This document shows, piece by piece, positions 46,532-58,479 of a DNA stretch of 64,000 nt. The notes under the pieces were generated by a model. That model ran no database searches. It was not told the DNA's origin and worked only from the letters and a program-made list of their open reading frames with translations. The stretch's first letter is position 1; every line of letters begins with the position of its first letter. The stretch spans positions 5,417,048-5,481,047 of the forward strand of contig JAQFVV010006271.1 in assembly GCA_028023455.1 (NCBI GenBank), in the 5' to 3' direction. The position numbers and the translations under genes are program-made. This DNA is from Epiperipatus broadwayi (lineage: Eukaryota; Onychophora; Udeonychophora; Euonychophora; Peripatidae).

Positions 46532-48755
46532 TATATATATATATAACTTCCTTGCACAAGATGGCTGTAGCCAAGGAATTGGCACAACTGATTTTATTAA
46601 AAACTTATTGCATAAATAATAGGAATTGGTCTATTATATATACCTGTCCATGCACATACACTACAAACACCTATAATATTACTGTAAATACTTTTGTCTA
46701 CACTACATATTTATATGGTGGATATAATCATTTATCAATTCATAATTAGATATTGATACCTGTACAAAAAAAGAAGAAAATAAACATTGGTTTACATTTG
46801 GAACATTTATTATTATTATTATTTATATTATATTCTTATTTGTAAATGTTCAATGCACATATATAAATATTTGTGTATATATAATTTTTTTTTACTTTTA
46901 GGATTTTTTTTTAAAAAAAGATAAAGTAAAGTTGTTGTTTTTTGAAAGAATGTAGAAATTTTCTTAATCCAATATAGTAATGGATTTATAAGTAATTAAT
47001 CATATTTCATTGTGTAATGCAGGAACAGTTTATATGAAATAGAGAAAATCTACACAGCAGAAGGTGGAAACAAAATAAATTTATGATACAAACTTATATT
47101 ATGTAAACATGTATTCAGTGTAGGGAATGTGTAAAATAAATAATATTATTCTGTGTCTTTATACTGTTTCCAGTATGATTCATTTATGTTTAAAAACTAT
47201 TTATAATTCATAAATATTATAGCTATATAATCGATATACTTACCCAAATAACCTGAGATAAAAAATAATATAATGAGCTAGTTAGTGGGATAAAGTTATT
47301 GTGGGGGGGGGGATAAATTATAATGTTACTTAGCATCCAAGCTTTTCTTTATTTAGTCCATTAATTATAGTGGTCAAAACTTATTTACATACTCTCTTGG
47401 GAATGAAAAGAAAAGTGAGTGAGAATATATTCTTTGCCATGGGTGGCATGTAAAGACTGTATAAAATACAGTATTTGCAAAGGTATGCAAAGAAAAGAAA
47501 GAGACCACCAGTAAAATATATAATTGGATGGAAGTGCACTTAATTTAACAAGGGATGGTTTTAATTGATCTATTTAAGGTTAAGTCACCCTTCTCTAATA
47601 ATTCTTCAGGAAATATATGTGTATGCATATAAAGAATAATATTGAATTAAAAATGAAAAATAAAGTTTGTGATAGAAAAAGTTAAGTCAAACTCAATGAT
47701 TGCTTGATTAATAAGCAAGGATGAAATGGGAATAATTAATTAGCAATGGCTACAAACAAACAACAATGGGAATAATTAAAAAAAGTTATATCTTATCCAA
47801 AGTTAGATTAATGTAAGAAGGAATGTGAATTAGGAGACAATGGAAATTTAAGTAATAAATTTAATTAATTTAAAATTTAATCAAACTGATTTGGAATTAT
47901 AAGAACAATAAGAGTGTCACATATAAATACACCTGGAAAAACTTGTCACTATCTCTTTTAGCAGTGTTATTCATTGTATACCTGCTATAATTTCCAGTCT
48001 GTACAAATGAAACTTATTTTTGTGAATGCCAAGAAAACCATGCATTGCTAATCGGAAGTAGAAGTATACCACTGTCCTCCAGTCTCTGACCATCCTACAA
48101 CATCTGAAGGTCTCTAATTATCCACAATGAACATCTAATAACCTAAATCTCTCAAATATCTAGCTGCCAGAATGAAATGTGTAAGGAACCACATTCATCT
48201 GTAAATCTAAAATTCCAACCAATTGGTAACACATACTCTTCACAGGAGAAAGAAAGCAGCCATTTATCGAGTGAAACACATATCTGAAAAATCTATTCTC
48301 ATTCCTATTGTGACATTAATTTATTGTTGTAGCTATTTCAATCTTTGATATCTCCAGAGTCAACAGAAGTGAACTCTATAACCAGCATAAAAGAACTATT
48401 TATGGGCAGGTTTAGTATAATAAACTGATATTCAGTAAACTTTCCAAAACATACAAGCCAATAGTTTATGTGGTAGAATGTGTGTGTGTCATATATAATA
48501 TTATTAATGTATTATGTGTATTTATAATATGTGTGCCTGTTATGTTATAGAGAATTCTTATTTTATTCAGGGAAGGGATGTAAATGAGTTTGTAAATTAA
48601 TTTAAAGTAGTATAAAATAAATTATTCTTGGAAATTTAGTGTTTGTCATTTCAGTCTTTTAATCCTGCCATCAATCATCATTTAGCAAAGAGTTTATTAA
48701 TGCAGTTTACTGTATTATATTTTGATTGAGTTAGTTGGGATAAATCAGATGCTGA
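46532..48755. other. AT-rich non-coding DNA with a G homopolymer
   Basis: No credible gene. A run of ten G lies at 47303-47312. The less AT-rich part about 47930-48420 may be an unidentified old repeat. Short frames at 46434-46749 run out of the palindrome and are not genes. Confidence 0.5.
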
Positions 48756-49512
48756 ATTAGTAGCCATCATTCAGGGCATATTAATTACTTAGTGTAATTA
48801 GCTGGCACCTGAAGTTTACTTCAAAATCAATAAAGTGCTTTGAATGACAGGAATTGAATTTAGAAGCTGAGAAGTTCTGTAGCCTGAAAGATAGTCACAA
48901 GTTATACCTTGTATAACTTCAGCCTGGCTACAGGTACCTTTGGTATTATGCTTCTCTCCATGAGGGACCAGTGTGATGCAATACTAAAGTGCATCTGGAG
49001 TAGATCAAAATTTTATAATAAATAATTTTGTAATATTTTATAAGAAAAGAAGAAAAAAATTAAAGAAGTAAAACAATGTTTTTTTCACAATTTTGTAAGA
49101 GTGAAAACAATTTTCTTAATAATTCTCTTCTCTCTTAATTTTTTTATTTGCCTATTCCCACCCAATTTATTTGGCACCCAATGTGGAGTGCCTAATGAAC
49201 TGGGTGGGAGTAGGTAAAGTATACAAATTAATAGAGAAGAAAAATTGTAATAAAATATTGTGAAAAAACAAATTGTTTTGTTTCTTTAATAAAAATAAAT
49301 ATTATAAAATTATTTATTATACCTCAATCTACTCCGGATGCACTTTGAGAACCACATCATCCTGGTCCCTCAGGAAGAAAAATAAAATACCAAAGGTATA
49401 ATTTACGACCATCTTTCCAGGCTACTGAACTTCTCAGCTGCTAAATTCAACCCCTGTCATTCAAGGCACTTTAATTAGCATGACCTGAATGATGGTTTTG
49501 CTGCTTCAGATC
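48756..49512. repeat. Large imperfect palindrome abutting the Penelope-like element
   Basis: Arms of about 350 bp: CCATCATTCAGGGCATATTA on the left is mirrored as TGACCTGAATGATGG on the right. Inward, AAAGTGC(C)TTTGAATGACAGG, CTGAGAAGTTC, AGCCTG(G)AAAGAT, GAGGGACCA and GTGCAT(C)TGGAGTAGAT pair with their complements. The centre, around 49165-49215, is GC-richer (ATTCCCACCC..., ...GGGTGGGAGTAGG), closing the hairpin. It encodes no protein. Its right end is only about 40 bases from the start of the Penelope-like coding region, so it may be part of that element's terminal structure or its insertion target. Confidence 0.85.
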
Positions 49513-49553
49513 AACATAGAGATGGTGGTAAAGGAGATCTGGGTAATTTAGAG

Positions 49554-50649
49554 GTGGGTGTAGTTAACCAAATAGATAATGGATTGATAATTGGCACTGA
49601 TTTTAATACAATTTCTAGCGTAGATACAGAGTTTGATATTAATAGGGATTATTCTAGTAAACAACATTTACAGGGTCTAACATTAATTAATACAGGGGCA
49701 ATCCCTAAACGTTTTTCTAGATGTCTAAATAATAAGCAGGTTATAAGTAATTGACAAACATTACATAGTACATCGTTTCTTAAACTTAGGAAATTATATG
49801 ATAAATTAGTTAGATATAGACAACATATTAGTAATTTTACATATTTTATTAACAATAACATAATTCCTAAAGGCCTCAGAATAAAAATTATTGCTAACAT
49901 AGACCAATTTCCTAGGTAACTTGCAATTAAATGGGATAATACAATAAGAGAAGCATCTGTTGCATTAATACATATTTTGAAAGATGCATTTCTGGTAAGA
50001 CTTAAATTAATTGAAAAAGAAATTATACATTTTGGTAGTTGTAATTTAATGAATATAGATGAACAGAAGGAATTACAGGAATAGGTTTTTTTTGAAAGAG
50101 AAGTTGTTGGTGAAGAAATTTCATAATAAAATGTATCATTGATTCAAAGTTATGGGTAATGAGCCAAGATTTGAATTAGTTACTAATCAGTCACAAACAC
50201 TAATTAATTGTATGACTTCTGATAATCATACTGTGTCAGATATTTCTACATTGGATATGATTCCAATTGATACTGATCAATCATTTATATCATCTTCACA
50301 TTCATTAGATTGTGCTGAAATGTTACCATCTGTTCTTAATAGTGATGCTAGTTTAGCATTGGTTCATAGAGTTACAGATTCTTCTGAATGCACTAACAAT
50401 ATTTTAGTTTCTGGAAATACAAATACTAATAAATCTAACTCAAATATTTATAGCAATGACTTTTTATGTTTAGCTATTAAGGAAAACAATGTGATTAATC
50501 TAACTAACATTAATCTTAGTGAGGCAGAATGTTCAGTGTTAAATAAAGATTTATCTTTTTGCCCTACAGTTCAGTCATTTTATCAAAAAAATGAATTTAA
50601 AATTCATCAGGATTTAGATAATTTTTCAAGAAGACTTAGATTAAGATAA
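49554..50649 (+). pseudogene. Penelope-like element, N-terminal region
   Basis: Begins MGVVNQIDNGLIIGTDFN and shows LTLINTGAIPKRFSRCLNN, then (after stops) LRKLYDKLVRYRQHISNF. From 50152 comes a 165-codon open stretch rich in Ser/Asn/Thr, ending FKIHQDLDNFSRRLRLR, which is like the RRLRL.E.F motif that precedes the RT of many Penelope-like proteins. The function of this domain is not known in detail. Three or four stops break it. Confidence 0.72.
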
Positions 50650-50721
50650 TTTTTTGGAAACCAAGAATGTGATACTATTGGGAAATTACGATCTGATTGG
50701 ACACCACCACATCAAAGGAAT

Positions 50722-52185
50722 GTGTTATTAGATATGTACATTGATAAGGTATATCAGGATATTATTAATGAAATTAGACTTAAACAACATAGTAAATATA
50801 AGAGTAATTTAACATTGAGAGAGATGAATGCATTACACAATTTAGTGAAAAGACAGGATATTATTATAAAACCAGCTGACAAAGGTGGATCAATAGTAAT
50901 TATGAATAAAGATGATTATGTTAAAAAAGCTCTGGAGCTTTTAGATGATAAAAAATTTTATGAGCCTATTTCACTAACCACTATTAATTCATTGTTTAAG
51001 GGTATACTTTTTAGTTTAAAAGATATGAGAGCTAGGGGTCTTATAAATAATAATGTATATAACTTTTTAGTACCAACCAAAATTCATCCTAGTAGTTTTT
51101 ATATTTTGCCAAAGATTCATAAACCTGGTTGTCCAGGCAGACCTATTGTAGCTAGTATTGGTAGTCCTACAGAAAATATTTCAGCATATGTTGATTATAT
51201 TATTAAATTTATTCCACCATCATTTAATTTGTATGTTAAAGATACTACTCATTTTCTTTGTGTGTTAGAAAATATTAAATCTGAATTACCAGTTGATTGT
51301 TTTTTTGGTTACTTTGGATATTGTATCATTATACACAAATATACCTCATGATGATGGAGTTGAGGCTATTAAATGTGCTTTACAAGATAGAGAGTATGAT
51401 CATGGTCTTATTACTACTATGGTTGAATTAATATATTTGGTTTTAAAAAAATTTTTTTTTTTACTTTTGATTCTAGATACTATTTACAGAAACAAGGTAC
51501 TGCAATGGGTACAAAGATGGCACCAAGTTATGCGCAAATTTTTATGTCAAAACTAGAGTCCTCTATACTTGATAATGCTAAGCTGAAACCTCACACTTGG
51601 CTTAGATATATAGATGACATTTTCATGATATGGCTTTATAGTGAAGTTGAACTTCATAATTTTTTAAGTTATTTAAATAATTTTAATAAAAATATTAATT
51701 TTACAATGAATTTTTCAAAATCAATTGCTCATTTTCTTGATGTTGAAGTTATTTACACTAATAGAATTATTACTACTACTGTATATAGGAAACCAACTGA
51801 TAATAACCACTATCTACATTTTTATAGTAACCATCCTAAACATTTAAAGGCTAATATTCTTTATAGTCAATTTTTAAGGATGAAGAGGAGTTGTAATGAT
51901 GAGAAATTTCTTCAACAAAATAATAGTATTTTATATAATAGATTGATCAATATGAGGTATCCTAAGACATTGTTGGATAATGCAGTAAGGAGATCTTTAA
52001 TTGATAGAAAAAAACTTATTTTATCTGAAAAGAATAAAAAACAATTAGATGTTCCACCATTGATTCTCACTTTTAATAGAGATTTACCTAATATTAACCG
52101 GATATTGGCGAAACATTTTAACATATTACAGTCCACAGATTATTTAAAATCTATTTTTTCTGATCCACCTAAGGTTGTATATTGA
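50722..52185 (+). pseudogene. Penelope-like reverse transcriptase domain
   Basis: Reads IIIKPADKGGSIVIMNKDDY (N-terminal RT motif typical of the family), FYILPKIHKPGCPGRPIVAS and GSPTENISAYVDYI. Motif A is LDIVSLYTNIPHDDG (in the shifted frame, 51311-51480), motif B is GTKMAPSYAQIFM (about 51507) and motif C is RYIDDIFMIW (about 51604-51633, both aspartates intact). FLDVEV, VYRKPTDNNHYLHFYSNHP and the thumb region follow, ending in VVY and a TGA. The enzyme copies its RNA by target-primed synthesis and is related to telomerase. Here two frameshifts around motif A and the terminal stop inactivate it. Confidence 0.92.
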
Positions 52186-52684
52186 AAACATAGATCACTT
52201 AGAGATATACTTGTCAAAACAAATTTTATTAGTAGTTCTGTACAGGTAAAAGGGTGTTCTCCATGTGAGGATAAAAGATGTTTTACATGTAAACATATTG
52301 TTGTGACAAAAGTGGTCTTTAGTACTAAGAATCGTAATTTTAAATGGTATATTCCTAATTATGTTACATGTAAAAGTGTTAGAGTGGAGTAGATGTTTAA
52401 ACCAGTATATAGGTGAGTCAGCAAATAGTTTACATGTCAGAATGACTAATGATAGATTTGACATTTTGCATAAGAATAAAGATAGACCGGTTTCAAAACA
52501 TTTTAACTTACCGAATCATTCAATTGATGATTTAAAAGTAGTGATTCTTCAGGAAGGTTTTTCTTCTACAAGGGAGAGGAAACAAAAGGAGAGTTTTTTT
52601 ATTTTTAAATTCAAGACCTTAGAACCCCATGGATTGAATTTAAACACTGGAACTATTACATCTCTGGGTTACCTGGTCTCCTAA
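52186..52684 (+). pseudogene. Penelope-like Cys linker and GIY-YIG endonuclease
   Basis: After the TGA the same frame reads VKGCSPCEDKRCFTCKHI, the C..C...C..C linker normally found before the Penelope endonuclease. After a frameshift near 52380, the sequence CLNQYIGESANSLHVRM carries the YIG half of the GIY-YIG motif (52406-52414), with the GIY half lost in the frameshift region. The conserved R, H (KHFN) and E (KESFFI) positions, then LEPHGLN, follow to a stop at 52682-52684. The endonuclease nicks DNA for target-primed integration. Confidence 0.85.
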
Positions 52685-53200
52685 ATGATTTCTATATGTG
52701 AGTTTTTTATGTGAAAATTTTCTTATATGAGGTTTTTTATGTAAAGATTGGTTATATGGATGTTTAATATCTGTGTTTAATTGGTATATAAATAAATAAT
52801 TAGTTATTATAAATTATTGTACTTTGCACTAACTATAATTTTTGATTAAAATGTATAAGTATTTTAGTTTTTAATGAATATTAATGTGAGCACAGCTATT
52901 TTTTGTATGTGAGCATAGTCTAATTTTTCTATGTATGCACATATGTATATTTTAATTTTTAATTTTGGATTTTTTATTTTTATTTTTATTTTTATATTTA
53001 TTTTAATTTAAATAGAATTTAAGCTTGATTAGGAGGGAATGTAGTTTTTTCTTTTTTTCTTTTTTTGTTTGAATTTTGTCATTGATTGGGTAGTATTCTG
53101 TGTTAGATTTTGTGACCAATCAGGGGGGTTTTGTTAAATTTTTAATCTTTTACCAAATCTGTAATTTTTGATTATCACCATTTTACTGTGTATTTTTTTT

Positions 53201-53245
53201 CTTTCTGATGAAAACCAGTCCTCTAGTTGAAATATAATATTATTT
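53201..53245 (+). ncRNA. Hammerhead-like motif at the 3' end of the Penelope-like element
   Basis: CTGATGA (53205-53211) and GAAA (53229-53232) are both present. Between them lies a stem II that pairs AAC/GTT and AG/CT (53213-53218 with 53223-53228) with one C/A mismatch and a TCCT loop. After GAAA the sequence TATAATATT has no UC-type cleavage site, and the upstream T-rich strand finds no good stem I partner. It looks like a decayed copy of the hammerhead usually found in Penelope terminal repeats. Confidence 0.55.
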
Positions 53246-53250
53246 ATTGG

Positions 53251-53903
53251 ATTTATAAGTCCTTTTTTTGTTTATATATATATAATAAAACCACCACATA
53301 CTCTGTCTCAACATTTACTTTGCCTATACATTTATTTAAAAATTATACCAAACAACATTAAAATTGATAAATTAATTAAAAAGGTGTAAATGTTTTATCT
53401 ATATTAATTTTTCCAAATTCAATAGCCATCATTTTTTGTTTTATGCAAAGCTTTCTTTTTATGTTTTATGTTGTCAAATCTCATTACTCCACTATGAATA
53501 ATTATTTCAAAATAGTAAAATCTTAAATATTTAGATATTAATATAATTGACAATCCAAATGTGAAACTTAGTTCTTAAAGATGAAATTGTTGAATCTCAT
53601 ATACTTTTGGTTTATACGTTTAAATTTATTTATTATTCAAAACATTCATTATTACTTATTAGTTACATTGGAAGTTTCAAAATATTTTTTATAATTATAT
53701 ACAGTAATAAACTATTAGTACAATTACCCATGAGTTAAATTGCCCAGAATAAACATTCAACCATGCAAATATAAGTATGTTAACATGCCAATAATACAAA
53801 TAAGTTCTTATAAGCAAAATTTGCCTAAGGTCATTCTACAAAATAACTTTTACAACTTTGTTTTGAAGAAACTGTTCAAAATTATTAAACAATGCTTTTA
53901 TTA
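53251..53903. other. AT-rich non-coding DNA, nothing recognised
   Basis: Follows the Penelope-like element; a TA run lies at about 53273-53284. No gene or repeat was identified. Confidence 0.5.
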
Positions 53904-55640
53904 TTATGTTCTTGCAAATTTATTAATGTCTGTTAGCCACCATGTACACATTAGCATTCGGTGTGAGGTAACCCAATAGTCTCTCTCATTTATTGCTTTA
54001 ATTTTTCTGATAAATACTATTAAAGAGTTCATGCAACTTGAGTCAAACAAGACTGAACACTGAGTTAACCAAATAATATATAATAGGAAGGTGGAACTTC
54101 TTATTTCTACAAAATTGCCTGAACAACAACTCTGAATTAATGTCATCATCAATGGGTCTTTCCTTTTGAAAGTTGAATGAATTATAGTTATGCAGTCATT
54201 TAATTTAATACATCTCTTTAAAATGTGTACACTAGTCTCTTCTTTGATATAGCATAAAAAATACTCATCATCACCAATTGATTTGTAACCTCTGTTTTTT
54301 ACCAAAAAGCTAGCTGTGGGAAGTGCATCAAGATAGATCTTAACCAAAAACTCAAAATATTTTGACTCAAGGCACCACCATTTAAATGTTTTAATAGGCC
54401 ACACATGGTTATATTAAGAGTTGAATTTATTGGCATGATTGAATCATAAATGAGGTTATAACTCCCAGTAACTAGTTTTAGTGGGTTTGGCCTGATTTTG
54501 AACTAAATTCATTTTGGTAATTTCAGTTAATAAATCAAAGAGCCAACAATTCCCTTTAGGAGAAGAAGTATCTGTGGGCAACACATCAATCAGAAAGAAG
54601 CTTTTTGGAATTATACTGTTAAATCTATAAACAGATTGAAGGCACACTAGAGACAAAATACCTGTAGTGAATCTAGCCCCATGACATTCAATTTAATAGG
54701 CATTTGCATCATCTGGAGGCTAATCACTACAATTCTGCCTTGCCACAGAAGGTGAGAACAAATCAAGTTAATGCAATGAATAAATTTCCCAGTGAATTTC
54801 ACAAATGGTATGAAGAAAGTGATCCTCAGTAATAACATGTTAAGGAGGGCTGTCTTGGCATATCAGGATGTGTATACTCTTCTCAAAGAACCAATGGTTT
54901 TGTTAGTGAGTATAATTATTGAGTTTTGAATCTTCCTCTTCATTGCCAAAGGTGAGAGGTTAAAAGCAAGGCTGAGAAATTTGGGAGTTTAGCTGCAAAG
55001 GGGGAAGATATGTTGTTACCCAAGAATAATCTTCATGCTACTGACTTCTCCAAATTGGAGCATCATCCTGATTCACTAGAAAATTGTGACATTAATTTCA
55101 TGAGCCCAGCAATGTACTTTTGGGATGGTAAAAACACCACCATGTCATCCATGTATGAGATGTGATGTATGTACTTTTTAAGACTGGGGACAAAAACTCC
55201 AGAAACTTCTGTTCAATGGATATTAGGAAGGAGTTCACATATAAAATAATTAAGATGGCACTCAATAGAGAGCCCTGAGAGGTAGATTTAGTTGGAGTAA
55301 AAGATTTAGATAATTTGCCATTCTATGATATAGAAATCCACCTATTCATCATTTAACGGGCAACCCCGGTATCAATTTTTCTGTTTGTATAAATATCTAA
55401 AGAAAAATTGGATCTGTTCATCATGTAGGGTAGTAAACATAAAACTATGGCTGTATAGTCACCATAACATCTGCAGATAGAATTTTAATACTATCTACCA
55501 TATTGGGTTTGAATACAAATCCCCTTTTTTAATGAACTCTTAAGAAATATATCTATGAATCCTATATCAGGATGTACGTTAAAAAGATAAAAAAGAAATC
55601 TACCTTGTGGCCATTATTTCATTAAAAAGACAAAAAACAA
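53904..55640 (-). mobile_element. LINE relic (RT palm to C-terminal domain)
   Basis: Minus-strand reading gives MMNRWISIS.NGKLSKSF, TSQGSLLSAILIILYVNSFL (RT motif B, about 55290-55230) and, after a one-base frameshift, YMDDMVVFLPSQKY (motif C, about 55155-55115). LEKSV follows, then, near 54404-53904, a 166-codon open stretch with LPTASFLVKNRGYKSI, DDEYFLC and EETSVHILKRC. This resembles the C-terminal Cys/His (zf-RVT-like) domain of Jockey/I-group LINEs. Many stops separate the pieces. Clade assignment is tentative; it is not the RTE family found at 24-30 kb. Confidence 0.75.
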
Positions 55641-57479
55641 TTTCTTCAGAAAATGTATATTTATGAACATCAATTAATAAACTGACCCAAGCACCAATAT
55701 CACTAATACCATAAGAATTATACTTTTCCTATTTAAGTAATTTTAGAACTATCACTAATTAGGTGCCAGCCCTTTTAACTACCTCAAATCCCTCAGCTGT
55801 AAGGTAACAATACCCATCAGGTTGAATGGAGGTAAATGACTAAATCTGCATAGTTGAAATGAGCTTTCCCTGCTTTCTATCCTTCTCAATGTAAGTTGTT
55901 TATATTTAAACTTATGTATTAATAACAGTTTCCTTTTTATATCCCTTAAATTAGATCATGTGTCATTTAAAATTAGCTACTTTTGAACTCCCTCTTTCTA
56001 CACATTTATTCTCTCGATATAAATCTATTTCTTTATCAAATCTATGGTTTAGAGTTTAAAAGTATGTGTAATATAATTGCTTATTCTGAAAAGCATACTT
56101 AACTCATTTTGCAAGACATACTAACAGGGAGAGAGATAGGCCAATCTAAGTGATAAATATGTTCATTAATGATAGACAAATAATTTGTTTTAAAGTAAGT
56201 ATACAATTTTATTACTATTCCTGCTAATTAAATATTGAGAAAATAGAAAAATATATATAATTTATATATCAAATGATAACATAAAAAGACAAAAACAAAA
56301 TTAGTTAAATATAAGAGAACATATAAGAAAACAATGTGTGTAAGAATGCATTTATACATTACAAATTAAATTATATAGTTGTATATAATGATTAAATCTT
56401 TAGAGAGTAATGATAAGCCATTTTCAGTTCACTTAAGACAATAAAAATTAGTCATATTTACCTTAGAGTACCCAGGAATTTAAAAATACATATAAGTTTA
56501 TTTCCATGTAAGCTTGTTTCAATAATCCAAATGAAATCTATGAATTCTTTATTGTCAAAGAATAAAACAATAACAAAAGTCCAGCATGACCATCCATTTT
56601 GTGGTATTGCTTGGATAGAAAAAATAATGATGTCTTATTGGAAGCTTTCTTCATGTATACGGTTCAATATTCTCTTCCTTCTGGATTATTTTAGTGGTGT
56701 ATCAGTAAGGTGCTTATGGTTCTTGGAGGAGCAGGCACTTAACAGGAACAGGTATAGATATTTGGAGCTTAGGATGATGGCCTTACATGTATTTGTTCTA
56801 TCCCTGCATTACAATTGTATAAGTTGATATTGCTAAATCCATTTTCTTCTCAAGATGGTTGATTGAAGGATTTTTAATATTTCATTTTTATAATATGAGC
56901 ATAGCTGTATCAGTCAACTTAGCAAAAAAATATTAATACCACATTTCAGTCTGAAAAACACTCTTGCTTGCTCCAATTTTTTTTTTCTAACTAATTTCTC
57001 AAATTCCTTTACTTCCTAAAATATTTATCAGCATTCAGATCTCTATTTCTTAGGCATGCTTTTAACATTTTTCTTTTTCTGCCATACATTTACTTAAGAT
57101 TTCCTGGAATTTTGAGTGGCTAAATAATGGAACAAAAGACACAAAATTGCCTCAAGATATATATATATATATCAAAGTTCTTTCCTTACTCTCATTAAAA
57201 TACAATGTACAATAAAACAAAGGAAAATATACATTTGAAATAAGTAATTACAAAAAAATATATATATTTGCCATATAACTGCATTCCCACAATTTACTAA
57301 TGCATATTTTTCTGAATGTATTCTAAAACAAATCCAAAACTATAAACATCTTTCTCTTTCCTTTTTTTTTAAAAAAAAAAAAAAACTTCCAAACTTTATC
57401 TCTCTCTTTGACCTATATATGATTTTTTATATATATACTCACACATTGAGGCCAATTTATTGGACTCATGCTTATCTAG
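55641..57479. other. AT-rich non-coding DNA, nothing recognised
   Basis: No coding or RNA feature was supported. The frame at 56531-56827 (plus) has no motif. TA runs are at about 57163-57174. Confidence 0.5.
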
Positions 57480-58370
57480 GAAGTTGAAGAATATTATGTA
57501 ACTCCCTTGTAACAGGGTTTGATCCCAGCTACTGTTACAATCAGAAGATTGGAAATAATATTAATAATGCCAGCAGGAATGTCCAGTTCACCCAGCAGGT
57601 GAACAAGCTGTGGGATATTGACAGAGTCAAATGCCCCTGCAATGTCCTGGTGCATGACAATGTGTTTGGATCTTTTATGCCTTCTTGCAACATTTACTAT
57701 TAACTTAAAGAGGCTAGTAGCCTTCACAGTAGATACTCCTTTTTGGCAAAATGCAAGGTTGATATATGTGACAGAATCTTATCCTGGAGTTTATCCTTGA
57801 TTATGGATTTTATGATTTTTATTATCAATGGTGTTATAGATATAAAGCATAGGTTCTCAAGAGGGGAAGGGACAATCCCACTCTTGACAAATGGCACCAT
57901 AGCAATTGGATAAAGCCCATCAATTAACAGTGGATGACATGCTAGAAAGTTTCATCATATTTAGGATTATCGGTATAGCAAACTCTTGAAGATATTTGAA
58001 GATGTATATTGGAATACCATGGACACATGGGTGTGTTCTATCTATCACTGGGGCAAATTTAGAATGAATATCTGCCTCAGAAATGCCATGACTCAACTTG
58101 CTAGGCTCATGACTCAACTCTTGCTCATGCTCAATATTGGTGTCTGCCAGTATGCTCTGATAATGAATTAAAATTTGCTTTAACATTGGAATACCAGTAG
58201 AGATGTTTTCTCCTACCTTAATCACTGCTGATGTCTTAGATTTATTCTGGAAACTGAGCACATGTGTAACATAGCCTCTGGAAAAGTTATGTGGTTTAGA
58301 GAAAGAACTGGAATTTCTTGGTTGCCAAATATTCAAGGAGAGTCTATTGAACATTGTAAAACTGCTGCTT
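57480..58370 (-). mobile_element. LINE reverse transcriptase relic (pre-RT and motif A)
   Basis: The 144-codon minus-strand frame 58354-57920 reads as the region upstream of RT (SEADIHSKFAPVIDRTHPC, GIPIYIFKYLQEFAIPIILN). After a stop-rich gap, frame 57727-57494 gives ATSLFKLIVNVARRHKRSKH and VMHQDIAGAFDSVNIPQL, which is RT motif A with its catalytic Asp. CYKGVT, the start of motif B, follows. Motifs B and C are missing here. The clade was not determined; the sequence differs from the other LINEs in the window. Confidence 0.72.
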
Positions 58371-58479
58371 TAGTGCTATGATTGTTTGAACTGTTGCCAA
58401 AGTGCTCTTGCTCAGTGAAATGCTCTGCCAGATAATAGTGTACTCACTGTCTTTAATGGTCCATGTTTTTAAAATTTGT

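Larger units (their letters stand above)
49515..53250 (+). mobile_element. Penelope-like retroelement, nearly full length, inactivated
   Basis: The plus strand encodes an N-terminal region (49554-50649), a Penelope-type reverse transcriptase (50722-52185), a Cys-rich linker and a GIY-YIG endonuclease (52186-52684), then about 500 bp of 3' untranslated DNA ending in a hammerhead-like motif (53205). Domain order and motifs match the endonuclease-positive Penelope family. The open frames are long, with only a handful of lesions: stops at about 49752, 49917 and 50082; a stop at about 50647; a transient frameshift about 51310-51490; a TGA at about 52183; and a frameshift near 52380. It was therefore probably active fairly recently. 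No clear pLTR duplication was found upstream. Confidence 0.92.

Noticed and set aside
45765-46619. Short frames in both arms of the 45.4-kb array giving near-identical peptides
   Set aside because: They follow the repeat symmetry and run straight through the ribozyme motifs; no domain is recognisable.
53740-53979. 79-codon plus-strand frame
   Set aside because: AT-rich, no motif, and its end overlaps the C-terminal LINE relic on the other strand.
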